From: Deltaproteobacteria bacterium
GTDB lineage: Bacteria; Myxococcota_A; UBA9042; PHBI01
Assembly: GCA_011526585.1 (NCBI GenBank)
Contig: WYBB01000170.1
Span: 1-64,000, forward strand
DNA: 64,000 nt
Direction: 5' to 3'
Shown here: positions 44,455 to 53,614 of the stretch, piece by piece
Layout: each line of letters opens with the position of its first letter
How positions within the stretch are numbered: position 1 is the first letter of the stretch
The notes under the pieces: generated by a model
The model's input: only the letters and a program-made list of their open reading frames with translations
The model's database searches: none
What the model was told of the DNA's origin: nothing
Program-made: the position numbers and the translations under genes

Positions 44455-46029
44455 GTGGAACCGACCACAGAGTCCGCCGCCGTCTCATCGGAGATCCCTC
44501 CGGGGCCCGAGTCGATCGGGCGCAAGCTGCGGCGGCGCGCGCTCCTGGTCGTCGGCGTCTACGCCGCGGCGGCCGCGACGTGGATCGCCTTGTCCGACCC
44601 GATCCTCGCGGCGCTCGTCAGCGACCCGGCCACGCTCGTCAAGCTCAGCGTCTTCAAGGGCTTCGCCTTCGTCGCCGTCACCGCCGCGCTGCTCTATCTG
44701 CTCTTGCACCACCAGGTGCGCACGACCGAAGCGGCCTTCACCGAGGTCGCGCAGAAGGAGCTCGATCGGCGCGCGCACGAGACCGAGCGCCAGCGCGCAC
44801 ACGCCGCGGCCGAGAGCGCTCACGAGGCCGCCCTCGCCGCGGCCACCACCGCCGAGCGCGAGCGCCGCCTCGCCGCGAGCCTGATCGAGGCGATGCCCGG
44901 GGTCTTCTATCTCTACGACGAGGACGGCCGCTTCCTCAGGTGGAACCGGAACTTCGAGGTCGTCTCCGGCTACTCGCCCGACGAGGTCGCGCGCATGCAC
45001 CCCCTCGACTTCTTCGGCGAGCACGAAAAGGACCTCCTGCGCACCCGCATCGCGGCGGTCTTCGCGCACGGCGACGCGAACGTGGAGGCGTCCTTCGTCA
45101 CCAAGGATGGCCGCGCCCTGCCGCACTACTTCACCGGCCGCCAGATCACGCTCGACGGCCGGCGGTGCCTCATCGGCGTCGGCGTCGACATCGGCGAGCG
45201 CCGGCGCGCCGAGCGCGCCCTGCACGAGCTCAACGAGGGGCTCGAGCGCAGGATCCGCGAGCGCACGGCGGAGCTCGAGGCCGCGCTGGTGCGCGCCGAG
45301 TCCGCCGACAAGCTGAAGTCCGCCTTCCTCGCCACCATGTCGCACGAGCTGCGCACCCCGCTCAACTCGATCATCGGCTTCACCGGCATCATCCTGCAGG
45401 GCCTGGCCGGTCCGCTCAACGACGAGCAGACAAAGCAGCTCGGCATGGTTCAGGGCAGCGCGCGGCACCTGCTCGACCTCATCAACGACGTGCTCGACAT
45501 CTCCAAGATCGAAGCGGGCCAGCTCGAGATGCGCAACGCCTCGTTCGACCCCAGCGCCTCGATCGAGCAGGTCGTCGCCACGGTCGCGCCGCTGGCGGCC
45601 AGGAAGGGGCTCGCGCTGCGCACCGAGCTCGACCGGCTGCCGCCCGCCATGGCGAGCGACCGACGCCGCTTCGAGCAGATCCTCATCAACCTCGTCAACA
45701 ACGCCATCAAGTTCACGCAGCGCGGCGAGGTCGTGATCGGCGCGGCGCTGACCGACGCCTTCATCCCCCGCGGCGCGACCGCGCCCGTGCCCGCGCTGCG
45801 GGTCGCCGTGCGCGACACCGGGATCGGCATGAAGCGCGAAGACCTGGCCTCACTCTTCCAGCCGTTCCGGCAGATCGACTCCGGCCTCCAGCGCCCCTAC
45901 GAGGGGACCGGCCTGGGCCTGGCGATCTGCCATCGCCTCGTCGGCCTGCTCGGCGGCGCCATCCGCGTCGAGAGCACCTGGGGCGAGGGCAGCACGTTCA
46001 TGGTCGAGCTCCCGCTCGAGCCGAGGTGA
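44455..46029 (+). CDS. Membrane-anchored PAS histidine kinase
   Basis: A 524-residue kinase. Two membrane helices (about 28-47 and 64-86) enclose only about 16 residues, so there is no real periplasmic sensor. A coiled stretch (90-140) leads to a PAS domain (about 140-250), a second coiled coil, HisKA with His297 (LATMSHELRTPLNSII) and HATPase at about 395-522 (NLVNNAIKFTQRG, DTGIGMKREDL, GTGLGLAICHRLV). It is of the classical HELRTP type, unlike the HDxNN kinases elsewhere in the window. GTG start at 44455 after CAGGAA. Two bases after its stop begins a single-receiver regulator, then a hybrid kinase, so a phosphorelay is likely. Confidence 0.9.
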   Translation: MEPTTESAAVSSEIPPGPESIGRKLRRRALLVVGVYAAAAATWIALSDPILAALVSDPATLVKLSVFKGFAFVAVTAALLYLLLHHQVRTTEAAFTEVAQKELDRRAHETERQRAHAAAESAHEAALAAATTAERERRLAASLIEAMPGVFYLYDEDGRFLRWNRNFEVVSGYSPDEVARMHPLDFFGEHEKDLLRTRIAAVFAHGDANVEASFVTKDGRALPHYFTGRQITLDGRRCLIGVGVDIGERRRAERALHELNEGLERRIRERTAELEAALVRAESADKLKSAFLATMSHELRTPLNSIIGFTGIILQGLAGPLNDEQTKQLGMVQGSARHLLDLINDVLDISKIEAGQLEMRNASFDPSASIEQVVATVAPLAARKGLALRTELDRLPPAMASDRRRFEQILINLVNNAIKFTQRGEVVIGAALTDAFIPRGATAPVPALRVAVRDTGIGMKREDLASLFQPFRQIDSGLQRPYEGTGLGLAICHRLVGLLGGAIRVESTWGEGSTFMVELPLEPR

Positions 46030-46031
46030 CG

Positions 46032-46421
46032 ATGAGCCAATCCATCCTCCTGATCGAAGACAACGAACAGAACCGCTACCTGCTGACCTTCCTGCTCGAG
46101 CAGCACGGCTACGTCGTGCATTCGGCCGCCGACGGGCAGCGCGGCATCGAGGCGGCGCGCTCGCTCAGGCCGTCCCTCATCCTCCTCGACATCCAGCTGC
46201 CGGTGATGGACGGCTACGCCGTGGCGCGCGCGCTGCGCGAGTCCGAGCTGCTTCACGGGACCCCCATCGTCGCCGTCACCTCCTACGCGATGCCGGGCGA
46301 CCGCGAGAAGGCGCTCGCCTCGGGCTGTGACGGCTACATCGAGAAGCCCATCGATCCGGCGACCTTCATCGCAGAGCTCGAGCAGACCCTGGGCGAGAGC
46401 CCGCGCCGCGGAGCGCGCTGA
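46032..46421 (+). CDS. Single-domain response regulator (CheY/DivK-like)
   Basis: A 129-residue receiver alone. Acidic pocket LLIEDNEQN, phospho-acceptor Asp53 (LLDIQLPVMDG), switch Thr/Ser in VAVTSYAM and Lys in YIEKPID. The pattern is closest to DivK-like relay receivers that follow hybrid or HELRTP kinases. No output domain, so it passes phosphate or binds a partner. The ATG at 46032 lies two bases after the kinase stop, and its own stop shares a base with the next ATG (TGATG). Confidence 0.9.
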   Translation: MSQSILLIEDNEQNRYLLTFLLEQHGYVVHSAADGQRGIEAARSLRPSLILLDIQLPVMDGYAVARALRESELLHGTPIVAVTSYAMPGDREKALASGCDGYIEKPIDPATFIAELEQTLGESPRRGAR

Positions 46422-48484
46422 TGCGCGTGCTCATCGTCGACGATCACGACGAGAACGCCTACTACCTGCGGGCGATCCTCAGCGTGCACGGCCACGCGGT
46501 CGACACCGCTCGCAACGGCGCAGACGCGCTCGACGTGGCACGCGCCGCCCCGCCCGATCTCGTGATCTCCGATCTGCTGATGCCGGTGATGGACGGCTAC
46601 ACGTTGCTGCGCCATTGGCGCTCGGACCTGCGTCTGCACGTGATCCCCTTCATCGTGTTCACGGCGACCTACACCGAGCCCGAGGACGAGCAGCTCGCGC
46701 TCAACCTCGGCGCCGACGCGTTCCTGCTGAAGCCCGCCGACGTGGACACCATCTTGGCGGTGATAGCGGCGGTCATGCAGCGCGCGCGCGCCAATCGCCC
46801 GAGCGAGGGCGTGGCCGGCCCCGACGACCCGGTGACGCTGCGCGAGTACAGCGAGGTCCTGATCCGCAAGCTCGAGCAGAAGTCGCTGCAGCTCGAAGAG
46901 AGCAACCGCCTCCTCCAGGCCGACGTCGCCGCGCGCGAGCGCGCCGAGCGCGCGCTGCGTGAGAGCGAGGCGCGCTTCAGGGAGCTCGCCGACAACATCG
47001 ACGACGTCTTCTGGCTCGGCGACGCGCCCGCGGGTCGCATCCACTACGTCAGCCCCGCCTTCGAAGCGGTGTGGGGGCGCTCCGTCGAACACCTCTACCA
47101 GTCGCCGGATGCGTGGCTCGAGGCCGTGCACCCCGAGGACCGCGAGCGCGTGCGCCGCGTGATCGCGCGCGCCACCGGCGGGCGCTGGGACGAGGCCTAT
47201 CGCGTCGTGCGCCCGGACGGCTCGGTGCGCTGGGTGCGCACGCGCGCCCACCCGGTGCGCGACGCATCCGACGGCGAAGTCAAACGCGTGGCCGCCGTCT
47301 CGCGTGACGTCACCGAGTACCGCAGGCTCGAGGAGCAGCTGCGCCAGGCACAGAAGATGGAGGCGATCGGCCGGCTCGCCGGGGTCGTCGCCCACGACTT
47401 CAACAACCTCCTCTCGGTGATCCTGAGCTATGCGACGCTCGTGCTCGACGCGCTCGAGGATCATGATCCGCTATGCGAGGACGTGGAGGAGATCCGGCGC
47501 GCCGGCGAGCGCGCGACCGGCCTGACGCGACAGCTCCTGGCCTTCAGCCGACAGCAGGTCATCGAGCCGCAGGTCGTCGACCTCGGTCGGGTCGTGCGCG
47601 AGACCGAGCGCATGCTGCGCCGCCTGGTCGGCGAGAGCGTCGAGTTGGTCCTGGCCGACGTATCACAGGGGGCGATGGTCTACGCCGACCGTGGCCAGCT
47701 CGAGCAGGTCGTCATGAACCTCGCCGTCAACGCGCGCGACGCGATGCCACGCGGCGGGCGGCTCACGATCGAAGTGCGCGCGGTCGAGCTCGACGACGCG
47801 TACGTCGCCGATCACCCCGGGCTCATGGCCGGACCCCACGTCCTGCTCGCGGTCAGCGACACCGGCAGCGGCATGGACCAGGCTACGCGCGAGCGGATCT
47901 TCGAGCCGTTCTTCACCACCAAGGACAACGGCACCGGCCTCGGGCTCGCGACGGTCTTCGGGATCGTCAAGCAGAGCCACGGACACATCTACGTCTACAG
48001 CGAGCTCGGCCTCGGCACGGTCATCCGCATCTACCTGCCGGTGACCGAGCGCACGCACACCACGCGCCCGGCCGCGCGGCCGGCGCCCGCCACGTTGCAC
48101 GGCCACGAGGCGGTCCTCTTGGTCGAGGACGACCGCCAGGTGCGCGAGACCAACCGCGCCATCCTCGAGCGGCACGGCTACAAGGTCTTCGAGGCGGGTG
48201 ACGGCGCGGCCGCGACCGAGCTCTGTGAGGCGCTCACCGAGCCGATCGATCTGCTGGTCACCGACGTGGTGATGCCGCGCATGAGCGGGCGCGAGCTCGC
48301 CCAGCGCCTGGAGGAGCGGCGGCCGGGGATCAAGGTGCTCTTCGTGTCGGGCTACACCGCGAGCGCGATCCTGCAGGACGGCGTCCTGCCCGACGGCTGC
48401 GCGTTCCTCGAGAAGCCGATCACGCCCGAGGCGCTCCTGCGCAAGGTGCGCGAGGTGCTCGCGCCGACACCGCCTGCCGCCTGA
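46421..48484 (+). CDS. REC-PAS-kinase-REC hybrid histidine kinase
   Basis: A 687-residue soluble protein. N-terminal receiver 1-118 with Asp51 ([12 protein letters not shown]), coiled helix about 140-180, PAS about 178-300 ([16 protein letters not shown]), HisKA with His325 ([17 protein letters not shown]), HATPase about 420-545 ([31 protein letters not shown]) and a C-terminal receiver about 565-684 with Asp615 ([12 protein letters not shown]). So it holds two receivers around a HDxNN-type kinase core. Input by phosphotransfer to the first receiver from the upstream kinase is plausible. The start ATG overlaps the regulator stop, so all three genes are one operon. It ends 42 bases before hemE. 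Confidence 0.92.
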   Translation: MRVLIVDDHDENAYYLRAILSVHGHAVDTARNGADALDVARAAPPDLVISDLLMPVMDGYTLLRHWRSDLRLHVIPFIVFTATYTEPEDEQLALNLGADAFLLKPADVDTILAVIAAVMQRARANRPSEGVAGPDDPVTLREYSEVLIRKLEQKSLQLEESNRLLQADVAARERAERALRESEARFRELADNIDDVFWLGDAPAGRIHYVSPAFEAVWGRSVEHLYQSPDAWLEAVHPEDRERVRRVIARATGGRWDEAYRVVRPDGSVRWVRTRAHPVRDASDGEVKRVAAVSRDVTEYRRLEEQLRQAQKMEAIGRLAGVVAHDFNNLLSVILSYATLVLDALEDHDPLCEDVEEIRRAGERATGLTRQLLAFSRQQVIEPQVVDLGRVVRETERMLRRLVGESVELVLADVSQGAMVYADRGQLEQVVMNLAVNARDAMPRGGRLTIEVRAVELDDAYVADHPGLMAGPHVLLAVSDTGSGMDQATRERIFEPFFTTKDNGTGLGLATVFGIVKQSHGHIYVYSELGLGTVIRIYLPVTERTHTTRPAARPAPATLHGHEAVLLVEDDRQVRETNRAILERHGYKVFEAGDGAAATELCEALTEPIDLLVTDVVMPRMSGRELAQRLEERRPGIKVLFVSGYTASAILQDGVLPDGCAFLEKPITPEALLRKVREVLAPTPPAA

Positions 48485-48508
48485 ACGGCATGGCGCGTCC
48501 GCGCACAT

Positions 48509-48520
48509 CCTTATATAAGG
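48509..48520 (+). promoter_or_regulatory. AT-rich perfect palindrome just upstream of hemE
   Basis: CCTTATATAAGG is a perfect 12-bp palindrome six bases before the hemE start codon; AAGG at its end may be part of the ribosome binding site. Its AT-richness stands out in this GC-rich DNA. It may be an operator or an RNA element that covers the translation start of the haem operon. Confidence 0.45.
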
Positions 48521-48526
48521 GGCGCC

Positions 48527-49588
48527 ATGACGAGCGCCCCGCCGACGAGTCCGCCCCCCGCCCTCACCTCGCGCGAGCGCGTGCAGCGCGCGTTCGCGTG
48601 CGAGCCTGTCGATCGCCCGCCGGTCTGGTTCATGCGCCAGGCCGGCCGCTATCTGCCCGAGTACCGTGAGGTGCGCGCCAAGGTGAGCTTCGAGGCGCTG
48701 TGCAGGAACCCCGAGCTCGCGTGCGAGGTCACGCTGCAGCCGCTCAGGCGCTTCCCGCTCGACATCGCGATCGTGTTCTCGGACATCCTGACCGTGCCCG
48801 AGGCGATGGGGCTCGAGGTGGTCTTCGACACCGGCCACGGGCCCGAGCTCTCGCCCGTGGTGCGCACCCACGACGACGTCCGGCGCCTGCGTCACCCCGA
48901 CGTCGCCGAGACGCTCGCCGTCGTGCCCGAGACCTTGCGCCTCTTTCGCGAGGCACGGCCCGAGATCCCGATCTTCGGCTTCGCCGGCGCGCCCTTCACG
49001 CTCTTCTGCTACATGGTCGAGGGGCGCGGCGGCAAGGACTGGCGTAACGCCAAGCAGCTCCTCTGGAACGAGCCTGCGTTGGCCAGCGCGCTCCTCGATC
49101 GGATCGCCGACACCGTCGGTGACTACCTGCAGCTCCAGATCGACAGCGGCGCCGAGGCGGTGCAGCTCTTCGACACCTGGGCGGGCGTGCTCTCGATCGA
49201 CGACTTCCGGCGCTTCGCCCTGCCGGCGGCCCAGCGCGCGCTGTCTCGCGTCAAGGGTGCGCCGCGCCTCTACTTCATGCGCGACGCCTCGGCGGTCCTG
49301 CACGAGCTGCCCGCGCTCGGCGCCGACGCCTTCGCGCTCGACTGGTGCGTCGACGTCGCGCACGCGCGCAAGGTGCTCGGCGATCGCCCGGTGCAGGGCA
49401 ACCTCGATCCGCTCGCGCTCTTCGCGCCGGAGGCGGTGATCCGCGAGAAGGTGCGCGCGATCATCGACGCCGCCGGCCCGCGCGGGCACATCTTCAACCT
49501 CGGTCACGGCGTGGTGCCCGAGACCCCGATCGCGGGTGTCGAGGCGATGATCGACGAGGTACGGCGCGTGCGCGGAGGGGCCGCATGA
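48527..49588 (+). CDS. hemE: Uroporphyrinogen decarboxylase
   Basis: A 353-residue enzyme that removes four carboxyls from uroporphyrinogen III to give coproporphyrinogen III. It has the signature PPVWFMRQAGRYLPEYRE, whose Arg and Asp residues bind substrate; the FSDILTVPEAMG block; GFAGAPFTLFCYMVEG, the second family signature; and FNLGHGVVPETP near the C terminus. The length is that of normal HemE. First gene of a haem operon with hemC and a protoporphyrinogen oxidase; its stop overlaps the hemC start (ATGA). Confidence 0.95.
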   Translation: MTSAPPTSPPPALTSRERVQRAFACEPVDRPPVWFMRQAGRYLPEYREVRAKVSFEALCRNPELACEVTLQPLRRFPLDIAIVFSDILTVPEAMGLEVVFDTGHGPELSPVVRTHDDVRRLRHPDVAETLAVVPETLRLFREARPEIPIFGFAGAPFTLFCYMVEGRGGKDWRNAKQLLWNEPALASALLDRIADTVGDYLQLQIDSGAEAVQLFDTWAGVLSIDDFRRFALPAAQRALSRVKGAPRLYFMRDASAVLHELPALGADAFALDWCVDVAHARKVLGDRPVQGNLDPLALFAPEAVIREKVRAIIDAAGPRGHIFNLGHGVVPETPIAGVEAMIDEVRRVRGGAA

Positions 49589-50496
49589 GCGCGATCCACG
49601 AGGTGCGCATCGGCACGCGCGGCAGCGAGCTCGCGCTGTGGCAGGCCCATCACGTCAAGGCGCTGATCGAGGCGCGCGGGGTCGCCGTCGAGCTGGTGAT
49701 CATCAAGACCCAGGGTGACCGCATCACGGACCTGCCGTTCTCGAAGATGGAGGGCAAGGGCTTCTTCACCAAGGAGCTCGAGGACGCGCAGCTCGACGGG
49801 CGCGTCGACCTCGCCGTGCACTCGCTCAAGGACCTCGGCTCCGAGATGCCGCGCGGGCTCGTGCTCGGCGCGCTGATCGGCCGCGAGGATCCGCGCGATC
49901 TGTTGCTCGCCCGCCGCGGCGTCGTCACCGATCCCGAGCGCCCCCTCGCGCTCGCGCCGGGCGCGCGCGTCGGCACCAGCTCGGCGCGTCGACAGGCCCA
50001 GCTCAGGGGCCTGGTACCCGGCGTCGCGATCGCCGACCTGCGCGGCAACGTGCCGACCCGGATCGGCAAGCTACGCGACGGCGCCTACGACGCCATCGTG
50101 ATCGCGTGCGCCGGCGTGACCCGGCTCGGCCTCGACACCTCCGATCTCGACGCCTTCGCGCTGCCGCCCGAGACCTTCGTGCCCGCCCCCGGCCAGGGCA
50201 TGCTCGGCGTGCAGTGTCGCGACGAGGCCCCGCTCCTGGAGCTCGCGGCGGCGCTCCACACCGCGGAGACCGCGCGCGCGGTGCTCGCCGAGCGCGCCGT
50301 GCTCGAGCGCCTCGACGGCGGCTGCCACCTGCCCTTCGGGTGCCACGTGCGCCCGCACGCGGACCACTTCCTGCTCGACCTCTTCCTCGAGGACCCGGGC
50401 CACCGCCCGCTGCAGCTTCACCTCGCAGGCGCCGCGCCCGAGGCCCTGGCCGAAGAGGCCTGGGCGCAGGTCCTCGCCGAAAGGGGGACACGATGA
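49585..50496 (+). CDS. hemC: Hydroxymethylbilane synthase (porphobilinogen deaminase)
   Basis: A 303-residue enzyme joining four porphobilinogen units into hydroxymethylbilane. It starts with RIGTRGSELALWQAHHV, has KMEGKGFFTKELEDAQLDGRVD-LAVHSLKDL (the substrate loop) and GTSSARRQAQL. Cys247 in DGGCHLPFG is the cofactor-binding residue for dipyrromethane. The ATG at 49585 overlaps the hemE stop. The order hemE-hemC is reversed with respect to pathway order, and hemD is not here. Confidence 0.95.
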   Translation: MSAIHEVRIGTRGSELALWQAHHVKALIEARGVAVELVIIKTQGDRITDLPFSKMEGKGFFTKELEDAQLDGRVDLAVHSLKDLGSEMPRGLVLGALIGREDPRDLLLARRGVVTDPERPLALAPGARVGTSSARRQAQLRGLVPGVAIADLRGNVPTRIGKLRDGAYDAIVIACAGVTRLGLDTSDLDAFALPPETFVPAPGQGMLGVQCRDEAPLLELAAALHTAETARAVLAERAVLERLDGGCHLPFGCHVRPHADHFLLDLFLEDPGHRPLQLHLAGAAPEALAEEAWAQVLAERGTR

Positions 50497-51818
50497 TCGA
50501 GATCGCGGTGATCGGCGGCGGCATGGCCGGGCTCGCGGCGGCGTGGCGGCTCCATCGCCGCAGGCGCGACGTGCACCTCTTCGACGCAGGCGCGCGCGTG
50601 GGGGGCTTCGTCGACACCGTGCGCACCGACGAGGGCTTCCTCGTCGAGCGCGGCCCGGGCTCGATCCGCGGCGGTCGGCTCGCCATGAAGAGCCTCATCC
50701 GCGAGGTCGGGCTCGAGGACGCGCTCCTACTGGCCGAGCCCGCGGCGAAGAACCGCTACATCTGGGCCGGCGGCGAGATCCAGCGCCTGCCCTCCGGCCC
50801 GAAGGACCTCCTGACGACGAAGCTGCTCTCGCCCGGCGGCAAGCTGCGGCTCCTCTCCGAGCCGCTCAGGCGCGCGCCGAGAGAGCGGCGCGACGAGACG
50901 CTCGGCGCCCTGCTCGAGCGGCGCATCGGACCCGAGGCGGTGGCGAGCTTCGTCGACCCGTTCGTCACCGGCGTCTACGCAGGCGACCCCTATCGCCTCG
51001 GCGTCGACGCCATGCCGCTCGTCGGCGAGCTCGAGCACGATCACGGCGGCCTCTTCCGGGGGCTCGGCAAAAAGCGCGGGGCCTTCGGCAGCGGGATCTA
51101 CTCGCTGACGGACGGCCTCGGCATGCTGCCCGGCGCGATCGGCAGAGCGCTCGGCGAGCGCGTGCACCTCGGCGCCAGCGCGGTCGCGCTCGAGCGTATC
51201 GACGGCGGCACGCGCGTGGTGCTGCGCGATGCCGATCCGATCGACGCGCGCAGGGTGATCCTCGCCGCGCCCGCTCCGGTGACCGGCGCGCTGCTCGCGA
51301 CGCTCGGCGTCCCGGCCCAGTGCCTGACCCACCTGCCCCACGCCCCGATCGTCAAGGTCGAGCTCGGCCTGCGCGACGCCGATCTCGCGCGCCCGCTCGA
51401 CGGCTTCGGGCTCCTCACCGCGAGCTCGAGCCCGCTCCCCGGGGACGCGCTCCCGATCATGGGCGTGATCTTCGCGAGCACGGTCTTCTCGGGTCGCGCG
51501 CCCGCCGGCCACCGCTCGCTCAGCGTCATGCTCGGCGGCGTGCGCGACACCGGCGTGGTCGAGCGCGACGACGCCGCGCTCGTGGCGCAGGCCGAGCGCG
51601 CGATCGATCTGCTCTTCGGTCTGCGCGCCGCACCGGTGATGCGCCGGGTGACGCGCTGGCCGGCGGCCATCCCGCAATACCCGCCCGGTCACTTGCGCGC
51701 GATCGCCTCTCTCGGCGCGCGCCTGCCCGCCGGTGTGCGCCTGGCGGGCAACCACCAGGCCGGCGTGAGCCTCGACGACGTCGTCGCCAGCGGGCTCGCG
51801 GCGGCCGACGCGATCTGA
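50493..51818 (+). CDS. hemY: Protoporphyrinogen / coproporphyrinogen oxidase, FAD-dependent
   Basis: A 441-residue flavoprotein of the HemY/HemG type. FAD binding: VIGGGMAGLAAAWRL near the N terminus, followed by FDAGARVGGFVDTV. The family blocks FLVERGPGSIRG, FVDPFVTGVYAGDPYRLGVDAMP and, at the C terminus, GVRLAGNHQAGVSLDDVVASG are clear. It oxidises protoporphyrinogen IX, or coproporphyrinogen III if the organism uses the coproporphyrin branch; the sequence alone does not decide. The ATG at 50493 overlaps the hemC stop and follows AAGGGGG. Last gene of the haem operon. Confidence 0.9.
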   Translation: MIEIAVIGGGMAGLAAAWRLHRRRRDVHLFDAGARVGGFVDTVRTDEGFLVERGPGSIRGGRLAMKSLIREVGLEDALLLAEPAAKNRYIWAGGEIQRLPSGPKDLLTTKLLSPGGKLRLLSEPLRRAPRERRDETLGALLERRIGPEAVASFVDPFVTGVYAGDPYRLGVDAMPLVGELEHDHGGLFRGLGKKRGAFGSGIYSLTDGLGMLPGAIGRALGERVHLGASAVALERIDGGTRVVLRDADPIDARRVILAAPAPVTGALLATLGVPAQCLTHLPHAPIVKVELGLRDADLARPLDGFGLLTASSSPLPGDALPIMGVIFASTVFSGRAPAGHRSLSVMLGGVRDTGVVERDDAALVAQAERAIDLLFGLRAAPVMRRVTRWPAAIPQYPPGHLRAIASLGARLPAGVRLAGNHQAGVSLDDVVASGLAAADAI

Positions 51819-51860
51819 TCCGCGAGCGGCCAAAGCGCGCGGCGGTCTTCGCGAACGCGA

Positions 51861-53525
51861 CTACTCCGCCGGGTCGAGCGTGACGAGCCCATACTTCCAG
51901 AGCGCGTGCAGCTCACCCGAGGTGCGCGCGAGTACCTCGGGCGATCCCGAGGGGGCGAGCTCGGCGGTCGTGCGCGGCGCCTGGGCGAGCGCGTCGAGGT
52001 GGGCGCGCAGGCGCTCGCGCTCGGCCACGCCCGCGAGCGGCACCGCCACCCCCTGGAGGTCGAGGTGCGACGGATCTCCGCGCGCATCGAGACGCCAGCG
52101 CGTCGACCCCGAGGTCGTCGCCGTCGGGAACGACGCGTACAGGCTCTCCGGGTGTGGTCGCTCGGCGCGTAGCGGCCTCATCGCCGTCGCCACCGCCCTG
52201 CCCTGCGCCTCGACGTGCGCCGCGCGCAGCGCCGCGAGCTCGGCCCACAGCGCCTGATAGCGATCGTAGATCGCGTCCCAGCGATACTCGGCGGCACGCC
52301 TCGTGCCCGCCTCCCCCATGGCGTGCGCGCGCTCGGGATCGCCCAGCACCGTCGCGATCGCACGGGCGGCGTGGTCGACGTCGATGGCGCAGTGCTGGCT
52401 CAGGTAGCCGACGTATCGATCGTAGTCGAGCAGGCCGTGATCATAGGATGCGATGAGCCCGGCGGCCGCGCCGACCATCGGCAGCGCGGTCCTGACGCGC
52501 AGCCCTTCGACCCCGTCGCGCACCGTGTCCTTGTAGCCGTCCCAGTCCGACACGATCACCGGCAACCCGGCGGCCATCGCCTCGATGACCGAGATCCCGA
52601 AGGTCTCCTGGACGTTGTCGGCCAGGCTGACGAACGCGTCGGCCGCCGCGAGACAGGCGAGCTTCTCCTCTTCACTCGCGGCCTCGGCCCCGCCGACGAT
52701 GCCGCCGAGGAGCCCCGGGAAGCGCGCGCGCATCTCCGCGAAGGCCTCACCGGTCGAGGCGTCGCCGAACGAGCCGACCTCGATCAGCACGATCGGGCCG
52801 ACCACCTCGGAGGCGCGCGCGATCGCCTGATAGAGCGGCAGCGGGTGCGCCTTGGCGTGAAGGCTCAGCCGCCCGACGTAGACCAGGACACGCGCGTCCC
52901 GAGGCAGCCCGAGCGCCGCGCGCGCCTCGGCCTTGTCCGCGCGCAGGCCAGCGAAGTCGTCGACGTGCACACCGAGCGGGATCACGGGCAACTGCGGTCG
53001 CAGAAAGCGCGTGGCACCGACGCGCTCGGCGAGGTGCGCCTCGGTCGCGTCGAGGAGCGCGCTCACCACCGCGCGCCCGGCGTTGGAGGTGCAGACCAGC
53101 GCGTCCCAGGGCGCGATCGGATCGGTGGCGAGGCCGGCGATGAGATCGAGCGTGGCCGCGCTGGCGAGCGTGTGGATGACGCCCATCAGGCTGTAGGCGC
53201 TCGCGCCGGCCTTCATGCGATGCGCGGCGTGGCGGCCGAGGCTCGGATCGGGCAGGTAGAGCACGCCGTCCTCGGCCAGGTGCTCGACCTGATCGAGCGC
53301 CACCAGGCGCGTGCGGCCGCCATAGGCGTAACGGCGACCCTCGCGCGCGAAGTGCGCGGCGAGCTCGCGCGTGGCGGCGTGACAGGTCACGCGCTCGACC
53401 CCACCACGCGTCATCGCCTCGAAGTGAGCGCGCAAGAAGTCCCGACCCGCGACCCGGCGCCCCATGAGGCGGGCGCCCTCGGTCGTGTAGCCGTCGGGGT
53501 GATAGAAGATCGCCGGCGTGATCAT
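51861..53525 (-). CDS. GT4-family glycosyltransferase with an unusual C-terminal extension
   Basis: A 554-residue protein with two Rossmann-like halves: an N-terminal one with IFYHPDGYTTEGARLMGRRVAGRDFL (acceptor side) and a C-terminal donor half with VYVGRLSLHAKAHPL and EETFG-like VQETFGISVIEAMAAGLPVIVSDWDGYKD, the E-x7-E motif of retaining GT4 enzymes. Residues about 435-554 form an extra domain (YPASFPTATTSGSTRW-like middle and a C-terminal helix-turn-helix-like tail ending ELHALWKYGLVTLDPAE) not normal in GT4. Sugar donor and acceptor unknown. The ATG at 53525 follows AGGAAG. Convergent with the haem operon. Confidence 0.85.
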   Translation of the reverse strand: MITPAIFYHPDGYTTEGARLMGRRVAGRDFLRAHFEAMTRGGVERVTCHAATRELAAHFAREGRRYAYGGRTRLVALDQVEHLAEDGVLYLPDPSLGRHAAHRMKAGASAYSLMGVIHTLASAATLDLIAGLATDPIAPWDALVCTSNAGRAVVSALLDATEAHLAERVGATRFLRPQLPVIPLGVHVDDFAGLRADKAEARAALGLPRDARVLVYVGRLSLHAKAHPLPLYQAIARASEVVGPIVLIEVGSFGDASTGEAFAEMRARFPGLLGGIVGGAEAASEEEKLACLAAADAFVSLADNVQETFGISVIEAMAAGLPVIVSDWDGYKDTVRDGVEGLRVRTALPMVGAAAGLIASYDHGLLDYDRYVGYLSQHCAIDVDHAARAIATVLGDPERAHAMGEAGTRRAAEYRWDAIYDRYQALWAELAALRAAHVEAQGRAVATAMRPLRAERPHPESLYASFPTATTSGSTRWRLDARGDPSHLDLQGVAVPLAGVAERERLRAHLDALAQAPRTTAELAPSGSPEVLARTSGELHALWKYGLVTLDPAE

Positions 53526-53614
53526 CCGATCTTCCTATCATGTCTGGCCCGCCCGCGCGCGACCAGGGAGACGCCCCGTGGATGCTGATGTAGGATCGGT
53601 GCCCGGAGGCGAAG

